From assembly GCA_014904985.1 (NCBI GenBank), contig MU129220.1, forward strand, positions 38,143-51,159: DNA of 13,017 nt. The letters run 5' to 3'. Under the pieces are notes generated by a model. The model saw only the letters and a list, made by a program, of their open reading frames with translations, did not search any database and was not told where the DNA came from. Made by a program: the position numbers and the translations under genes. This DNA comes from Hydnum rufescens UP504 (lineage: Eukaryota > Basidiomycota > Agaricomycetes > Cantharellales > Hydnaceae). Below are positions 7,665 to 13,017 of this stretch, piece by piece; the stretch's first letter is position 1; each line of letters begins with the position of its first letter.

Positions 7665-10600
7665 CTAAAGGCCAGGGTGGGGTGATTTGTGAAGGGTCCG
7701 ACCTGAGGGAGAGTGGGGAGGTGAGAAGGAGAAGAGAAGGGAAGGATTAGACGGACCGGATTGTTTAGCGGACTTGAACTTCTTTGAAGAAGCTGGAGGA
7801 GGGGTGAGAGAAGAGTGAGAAAGGGGAGGGGGAGACGTACGATCGTCCTGAGGAGAGGTGGCGCGCTTGACGGACTCGGAAGAGGAGTGTTTTGAGAGGG
7901 ATCCTAAGAGGGAGTAAGGAGAGAGGAGAGAGGGAGAGAGGGAGAGCATACGGTTGGTATCTGGAAGAGAGAGAAAGGAGAGGAGATGAGTGATAAAAAG
8001 AGACAGAGAGGAGAAGGGAGGAGAGGGAGGGTATGTATATGGGACGATCACTATGGATGGAGTCATATAATAAGTGTCTCTTTTTCCCTGGTTGTCCCAA
8101 GAGATGACCCGGGAGAACAAGAAAACAAGGAGGGATCCTGGGTCGTCTCCAGAGACGACCCAGGAAACAGGTGAATAATGACGATGATTCCCGGGTCGTC
8201 TATGGAGACGACCCAGGAAATAGGGCAAGATGATCCTGATTTCCCAGGTCGTCTCTGGAGACGACCCGGGAAAAGGGACGGTATTACGCCGAGTCCCTTG
8301 AGAGGGACAAGAGAGAGACACAAGATAGACAATGGTACATACCTGGGGCGAGGGATGAGGAGGAAGTGGCAGTCTCCCTCGCAGAGGAACGAGTGACACA
8401 AGCGGGAGGGGCAGAAGGAGCAGCACTGTGATGAGAATCAGGGACAGAGAGACGGAGGGGGGAGGAGGGGAGCGGATATTGATAGGGAGGTTGTGGGGGA
8501 AGGGGAAGAGGGTGTGGAATGGGAGGGGAGTGATGGAGGGGGAGGACGGGTCACGTGGGCCCAGGGAGAGGCGAGGAGGTTGCGAGTCGGGGACGAGGAT
8601 GTGTGGGGAAGTGCGGGAGGGAACGGGAGAAGGGGAAGGGTGGGGGAATCGATGCGACGGAGGAGCGGGGTTGGGAGGAGCATTGAGGGGGGATGGGTGT
8701 GCGGAGATTGGGGTCATCCTCATCATCGTCCTGGTCGGACTGGGATTGGGGGGGCTGGAGTGGGGGATGAGGAACCTCCTCATTGGTGGCGTCATCGTCG
8801 TTGTCGCCATCGGGATGATCGAGATCAAAACCCTCGCTTGGGGCGTCAGTTGTGGTTGCGCCTTTATCGTCGTCGTCAGACTGGTCGTCATTGTCGGAGT
8901 CGTCCTCTTGATTGATGAAGGGTTTGCTTTGAATGCGGACACTTGGGTGACAAGGGCAAGAGGAGGAAGGAGTGGGATGAGATTGAGGTGGGGGGAAGAA
9001 GTGGAGCGGGTGGGAGGGGGCGGGAGAGGGGCGGAAATGGCGGAGAAGTGAGAGTAGGAAGCCCTGGATACATCCTGTTTGTGGAGGATGGGGCGTTGGG
9101 AGCTTTTCTGACGTGGGGTGGGATAGAGGGCGCGGCGCTGACGTTCTTGGTGCAATTCGAGTTCCTGATGAGGAAGATTAGTATGGGGAGAGTGTGAAGG
9201 AGAGGGCATACCCAGAGGAGAGAATCGAGAGCGATTTTGATACCTCCAGAGAGATTAGTCTTTGGATCGAAGTTAAGATGCGTGAACTTTGAACGTTCGA
9301 CGAGGGAGAGGATCTTCTGATTGAATTTGCGACCTTCGGAGAGGTCGGACTCGAGGGCGCTGAGGCGGTCGATCTCAGCGGGGGAGAGGAGAGAGGATGA
9401 GTCCAGAGGGGAGGGAAGGAGGAGATCCCAGAAGGGGAAGGAAGACTCATCGGTATGAATGGCGATGAGGAGCTGGAGCTCGTGTCAAATGGTAGCGCCC
9501 CCGATAGTTTTGAGGAGGGCGGGGCGATAATGGTCGACGAAGTGTCGTTCAACGAGGAGAGCCATCTGAGGGAAGGACCTGTCCTTTGTGTCAGGGATGG
9601 CGGTGACGCGACCATGCACTTCTCGGTGTCGTCGGAGGAGTGGAGAGCAGTCTTTGAGTCGTCCCAAGAGGCCTTGAGGGATGACCAAGCGCGGTCGATG
9701 ACCTCTTCGTGGACGGGAGGGTCGAGTGATCCGAAGAAGGGATAGGATTCTTCGGCGTCGACAGCCTTTGCCTTTGCCTTTCCGCGGGAGCGGAGACCAG
9801 GGGTGGGGATGGATTTGATGATGGAAGCGGGGGGCCGAGCGCCGGAGCATTCATGGAGGGAGCAGACAGACCGGGTGAGGTCGACGAGGGCGCTGAAGGA
9901 GTTGAAGAGGAGATAGGTGGCGACCTGCGGGAGGTAAGTGAGATGCAGGAAGGAAGGTAAGGAGGGGACTCACCGCCTCTGTAGCATCATGGATGCGTTT
10001 AGTGATGAGAGGATCTTGTAGGATGGTGTCGAAGAGGGTGGAAGACATGTCCCTGACCTTTGTCTTTGCGTGGGAGTGTTCGCTGTTGTACCATGCAAGA
10101 GGGTCAAACCACACCCCGATCTGTGAGTGCATGTGTATCAGTCTGATGACAACCTATGTGATATGTGACGTATTTCCCGGGTCGTCTCGGGGGACGACCC
10201 AGGAAAACAAGATGATTTGACATGTTTCCCTGGGTCGTCTCTTGGGACGACCCAGGAAAACAAGACGATTCAACACATTTCCCGGGTCGTCCCGGGAGAT
10301 GACCCGGGAATACACAAGGATTAGACATGTTTCCCGGGTCGTCTCTTGGGACGACCTGGGAAATAGGGAAGATACGAACACTCAATGCTCACCTTGACAA
10401 TCCCATCAGACACGGGCTTCATCCGTTCCTCCATCCACTCCAGCATAGTGTTCGACAGAAGTGGCACAGGGATCTCATTCCCGTATGGCCAGTGGCGTAG
10501 CAGCCATTCAAGGTGAACACACGCATTCTGATACTCCACCCCAAGACCTTGAGTCGTAATCTGACGCCGTATAATCTCTTGCACCTCCGACATGTACTCG

Positions 10601-11940
10601 CGGAACGCCTCAAGGTACTGCTTCGACTTCGTCAGGAAGTCTTTCATCACACCTTGGTCTCCACAGAACGCATTCTTGAACGCAACATCGAACATACCCA
10701 TCATCTGGCCAAGCCACGACGGGTCGCCAATGTTTTGGCACATCGACAGATATGTACGCTTCCACGACGGGCTGTGGTGTCCGCGCTTGTGCTCACTCGG
10801 AGTGCTCACCTCCTTCTTGTCAGCGGCCGTCCCAAACGGATGGGGAGAGCCAGCAACCATCAGAATTCGATGGTTGATATCAAAGAGCGTCGAGAATATC
10901 TGTCATATACACATCAGCATCCTCTAGACTCATACAATATACACTTACTCCACTCAGATGCCCTTCAAGAAGTACTCGCATCCCCTTCAGCGACTGGTAG
11001 TGACCGTTGAAGTAGTGGCTTCCGCAGTGCGCATACCGACACATCATCCGTACCGCATACCATGAATAGATGAACGAGTTTGTCGTCGAGTTTTGTCGCC
11101 CCTTCACTTGTGTTTGGCGCTTCCCGTACACCTTCAGTTCCCGTGCAAAGTTCGTTTGCTGCATAGACAGCTCCAGGTCCTTGATATCCCCGGTGCTCGC
11201 TATCTGCGACGCCCAGATATCGTCGTCCCGTTTCAACGCACTCCGTACCTCTTGGATGTCAAGCAGCACTCGCTCCGATTCAGTCTCCAGGTAAACATAT
11301 TTGTTCGTATTTCGAGACAGGTGCGCAAAGATTATGTCCTCCGGGTAGCTCGTCAATCGAAGTTGATCTGTCAAAACCATTAGCGTCCCCTCCCATTATA
11401 CAGCGAACACTCACCTAGATCCCACACGTTCAGGTGCCACAGATGATTCCATTTCATTTCTCCCTTTAACCACCCTATCGTCTTCGTTAGCTCCTCAAGT
11501 TGCGCCTTACCCTCAGATTTATCTGCCTCTGTCGTCATCTCTTCTAGGTCATCATGCACTCGCTGTGCTGCATCCATCGCTCGGTCGAGCTCCGCCTTCG
11601 CAGTCTTCACAAGGATTTCGATCGCCGAACGTCGGTGGTTCCCTCCAAACGGGCGGAATTCTCCCCGTGCTAGGGCCTTCTTCCCCTCCGAGGTCAGCTC
11701 CAGGATTGGTATGTCTTGGATTCGTTTTCCTTCGAGCATCGTCTCCAACGTGTTTTCGAACCATTCCCAACGAAGCCCTATTTGGATTCCTGTGTCACGG
11801 TCAACTACACGCTGAAGTCGCACCCGCTCAGCAAGGTTCGTCGCATGCGTCGTCTCCACCCCGCGCTGGTTCCACATCCCGAACTTCCACCCTTCCGAGA
11901 CTACCTTTGTCAGATCTACAGTGCAATGACCTACCATCAT
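7665..11940 (-). CDS. Multi-exon gene, ParB/sulfiredoxin-like N-terminus, disordered acidic tail
   Basis: Read leftward from ATG 11940. Exons: 11940-11415, 11367-10949, 10899-10393, 10120-9974, 9924-about 9212 or 9244, 9164-8555, 8425-8343, 7960-7665 (TAG). Introns 1, 2 and 4 are 47, 49 and 49 nt with GTRAGT/GTGAGT donors and CTAAT/CTGAT branch sites. Phases agree at introns 1-4, 6 and 7. The first 533 codons are uninterrupted. FGGNHRR (residues 98-104), after DIPILELTSEG, resembles the FGGCHR/GxHR signature of the sulfiredoxin/ParB fold, with Asn at the sulfiredoxin Cys position. A charged helix follows (about 107-160), then a Cys/His cluster (285-298: CRYAHCGSHYFNGH), then a helical region rich in W and M. 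The tail is acidic (ending near 8700), then Ser/Pro-rich and basic. Exon 5 has a frame break and a TGA. The family was not recognised beyond the motif; a nuclear or DNA-related role is only inferred. Upstream out-of-frame ATGs occur at 11995 and 11986. Confidence 0.6.
7961..8342 (-). other. Intron 7 (382 nt) carrying palindrome array A
   Basis: Donor GTATGT after CGCCCCAG; acceptor TTTCTCTCTCTTCCAG ending at 7961. Phase 1 on both sides, the split codon giving Asp and leading into TNRMLSLSPSLL. It is eight times longer than the 47-49 nt introns of the same gene, and about half of its length is the palindrome array. Exon 8 contains an optional 48-nt intron (7840-7793, GTACGT...CTCCAG) that would not change the frame. 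Confidence 0.6.
8085..8271. repeat. Palindrome array A, four copies
   Basis: Four 30-bp palindromes at 8085-8114, 8136-8165, 8189-8218 and 8242-8271 (starts 51, 53 and 53 bp apart). The second is perfect: arms TCCTGGGTCGTCTC and its complement around CA. The first is the most decayed. The spacer after the third copy (CAAGATGAT) resembles array B spacers. All lie inside intron 7. Confidence 0.85.
8555..9164 (-). other. Exon 6, hidden acidic disordered region
   Basis: This frame has no ATG and is easily missed. Between about 8935 and 8700 it encodes clusters such as QEDDSDNDDQSDDDDKG and DHPDGDNDDDATNEE, then Pro/Ser-rich sequence ending PLPGPT at a GTGACC donor (8554). Intron 6 (8554-8426, 129 nt, CTGAT branch, CATCACAG) leads in matching phase 2 to AAPSAPPACVTRSS in exon 7. 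The dense Asp clusters favour this over the two neighbouring frames, whose open translations are low-complexity Pro/Ser/Arg strings. Confidence 0.6.
9165..9243 (-). other. Intron 5, ambiguous donor
   Basis: The acceptor is CTCATCAG ending at 9165, with a strong ACTAAT branch site. Two donors compete. GTATGC at 9211 gives a 47-nt intron like its neighbours, but continues in the ELELHQERQRRALYP frame, which does not reach the acidic tail without another shift. GTATCA at 9243 gives a 79-nt intron that enters the acidic-tail frame directly (phase 1). Transcript data would decide. Confidence 0.5.
9485..9619 (-). other. Frame interruptions within exon 5
   Basis: The exon 5 frame (VATYLLFNSFSALVDL... 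SSDDTEK) is open from 9924. At about 9619 the plausible protein moves to the next frame (GRVTAIPDTKDRSFPQ, then MALLVERHFVDHYRPALLK). A missing base would explain this, or a 41-nt intron 9619-9579 (GTGCAT...GGACAG with CTGAC branch) that keeps the frame but removes part of that segment. The same frame then meets TGA at 9487-9485, followed at once by convincing protein (HELQLLIAIHTDESSFPFWD). A CGA-to-TGA change is one simple origin. No single intron removes both breaks without losing likely coding sequence. Confidence 0.6.
10121..10392 (-). other. Intron 3 (272 nt) carrying palindrome array B
   Basis: Donor AAG|GTGAGC; acceptor CACTCACAG with CTGAT branch. Phase 0 on both sides, joining DGIVK to IGVWFDPLAWYNSEHSHAK. 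The array fills 187 of 272 bases, starting about 30 nt inside the donor and ending about 54 nt before the acceptor, so splice signals are spared. Confidence 0.7.
10175..10361. repeat. Palindrome array B, four copies
   Basis: Copies at 10175-10204, 10227-10257, 10280-10309 and 10332-10361, starts 52-53 bp apart. Spacers are themselves related (AAACAAGATGATTTGACATG, AAACAAGACGATTCAACACA), so the true repeat unit is about 52 bp including the spacer. All lie inside intron 3. Confidence 0.85.
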
Positions 11941-12090
11941 CCCTTTCCTTCGCTTTCGAGGCCTTCATTCCTCCAGTGCGCCATGTCGATGACATCTTTG
12001 ACGTGTTATGATAAGTTGTCAATGATGTGGAGTTTAGTCTTTTTTCCCTTCAGATGGAGGTTCAACTGGGGGAATTTCCAAGTTTTTATC

Positions 12091-12100
12091 CCTTATATAC
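12091..12100 (-). promoter_or_regulatory. TATA-like box upstream of the large gene
   Basis: GTATATAAGG on the minus strand lies about 150 nt upstream of ATG 11940, within an otherwise gene-free leader. It would place transcription start near 12060 and a 5' leader of about 120 nt. Inferred from sequence only. Confidence 0.4.
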
Positions 12101-12191
12101 TATATGCCTCGTGGTAGCCTCGTGTTCATCACGTGCTTTCATATCCCGGTCTTTGTTTGTCTGTGCATTCTCCCATCCAGCAATTTGGTTT

Positions 12192-12323
12192 TCCTGGGTC
12201 GTCTCGCGAGACGACCCGGGTATACCACCATACGTCGTCCATTCCTGGGTCGTCTCGAGAGACGACCCGGGAATACCACCATATGTCGTACATTCCTGGG
12301 TCATCTCCCGGGACGACCCGGGT
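12192..12323. repeat. Palindrome array C, three copies
   Basis: Copies at 12192-12221, 12243-12272 and 12294-12323, with an exact 51-bp period. Spacers are nearly identical (ATACCACCATACGTCGTCCA versus ATACCACCATATGTCGTACA). The array lies about 250-385 bp upstream of the start codon of the minus-strand gene and about 90 bp beyond its TATA-like box. Confidence 0.85.
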
Positions 12324-12387
12324 ATTTCTTCGTTTTTGACCCCTGCCTAACCCCAACCCCACCCCCACCTTAATTACAAAATGAGGT

Positions 12388-12760
12388 TCGGATCGTTTCA
12401 CAGATGATACTCCCATGCCAGCCATTTCTGCCTTATCATCTCAGAGACGATACCTGAGTTTCGTCTATTTCTACTCTATTCTCTCACAAATGTTACCCAG
12501 TTGCATCAATTTCTCCCCCATCATCTCCCAGATGATACTGCAATTATAGCCATTTCTACCTTATCGTCTCACAGATGATACCCAAGTTGTGTCGATTTCT
12601 ACTCTATTGGCTCACATATGATACTGTAATTATAGCCATTTCAACCCTATTGTTCACCAGACGATACCACAACTATAACCATTTCTACCCTATTCTCACA
12701 GGCTGTATTACAATTATATACATTTATACTCTATTATGGACGGTACTGATATTATACACA
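12388..12760. repeat. 43-bp tandem array D
   Basis: Eight to nine copies of an AT-rich unit. The anchor ATTTCT (or a variant) starts at 12424, 12467, 12509, 12552, 12595, 12638, 12681 and 12722, so steps of 41-43 bp. Each unit includes a degenerate palindrome, best seen as TATCGTCTCACAGATGATAC, followed by CAATTATAGCC. The core CGTCTC matches the arms of arrays A-C. Confidence 0.75.
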
Positions 12761-12891
12761 TGTCCGCTTAATGATCACTGACATTTCTCTATGGCCGGCC
12801 ATGTTCCCAACCCTTTTAACTGAAACAACATTTTGTTGCTAGTGTTGCAGCTTGGGTCCTTGCGCCACCCGAAGTACAAAATATGGAGAGA
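12761..12891. other. Spacer between arrays D and E
   Basis: About 130 bases with no gene or repeat that I can support; one GGCCGGCC octamer palindrome near 12794. Confidence 0.4.
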
Positions 12892-13017
12892 GTCAGGAAT
12901 TCAATATTAGAGGCTATCGTCTCAGAGGCGATAGGGTCAGGAATTCAATATTGGACCCTATCGTCTCACAGGTGATAGGGCCAGGAATCTCATATTAGAC
13001 TCTATCATCTCAGATGT
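12892..13017. repeat. 44-bp tandem array E, runs off the window
   Basis: Anchors GTCAGGAAT or GCCAGGAAT start at 12892, 12936 and 12980, exactly 44 bp apart. Each unit contains a palindrome such as CTATCGTCTCAGAGGCGATAG and then TCAATATTGGA-like sequence. The third copy is cut by the window edge, so the array probably continues. Confidence 0.75.

Noticed and set aside
8428..9051. A 207-codon open frame on the + strand
   Set aside because: Gly/Arg/Glu-rich antisense shadow of the pyrimidine-rich exon 6, with no domain.
7665..9209. A single 514-codon open frame on the minus strand
   Set aside because: It reads through the palindrome array and low-complexity Pro/Ser sequence. The acidic block in another frame, with phase-matched introns 6 and 7, is a better model; only the last exon (7960-7665) uses this frame, and perhaps a short start segment.
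10175..10361. CRISPR-like look: 30-bp palindromic repeats with spacers of about 22 bp
   Set aside because: Spacers within an array are related to one another, repeats vary, there are no cas genes, and the arrays lie in introns of a eukaryotic gene.
12027..12425. Overlapping frames with VVSRDDPG, PGSSRETT or PGRLERRPG strings
   Set aside because: These are the three-frame translations of the palindrome itself and occur on both strands.

Overview
The window looks like a piece of a filamentous fungal genome, most likely a mushroom-forming basidiomycete (inference). The clearest gene is split by 47-49 nt introns with GTRNGY donors and CTRAY-like branch sites. CpG-starved sequence alternates sharply with CpG-rich genic sequence. 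No bacterial-type genes, rRNA, tRNA or CRISPR loci were recognised.

Layout. 1-5036: CpG-depleted, apparently ancient repeat-like DNA in which I read only two CpG dinucleotides. It holds a broken, unrecognised minus-strand gene (647-1825), several small degenerate repeats, and a 675-bp hAT-like miniature transposon with an 8-bp target duplication (4157-4831). CpGs return abruptly at about 5037. 5037-5579: repeat-rich, CpG-normal DNA. 5580-7664: a G/A/T tract in which cytosine is almost absent from the + strand (382- and 342-base runs with none), containing a direct tandem duplication of about 550 bp. 7665-11940: one multi-exon minus-strand gene. 12192-13017: three arrays of short palindromes upstream of that gene.

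The main gene encodes roughly 1,100 residues if the breaks are bridged. Its N-terminal region carries an FGGNHRR motif resembling the ParB/sulfiredoxin fold signature, then a charged helix, two tryptophan/histidine-rich regions of unknown function, a disordered acidic stretch and a Ser/Pro-rich basic tail. Splice phases agree at introns 1-4 and at introns 6 and 7. Exon 5 has a one-base frame break and an in-frame TGA, and the exon 5/6 join is ambiguous, so the gene may be decaying, misassembled or unusually spliced.

The most unusual structure is a family of palindromic tandem arrays. Eleven copies of a 30-bp near-perfect palindrome (arm TCCCGGGTCGTCTC and its complement) occur in three arrays with a 51-53 bp period: one in intron 7, one in intron 3 and one upstream of the TATA-like box of the same gene. 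Two related AT-rich arrays (43- and 44-bp periods, core TATCGTCTC...GATA) follow further upstream. No copy falls in an exon, and most arm differences are CpG-to-TpG/CpA transitions.
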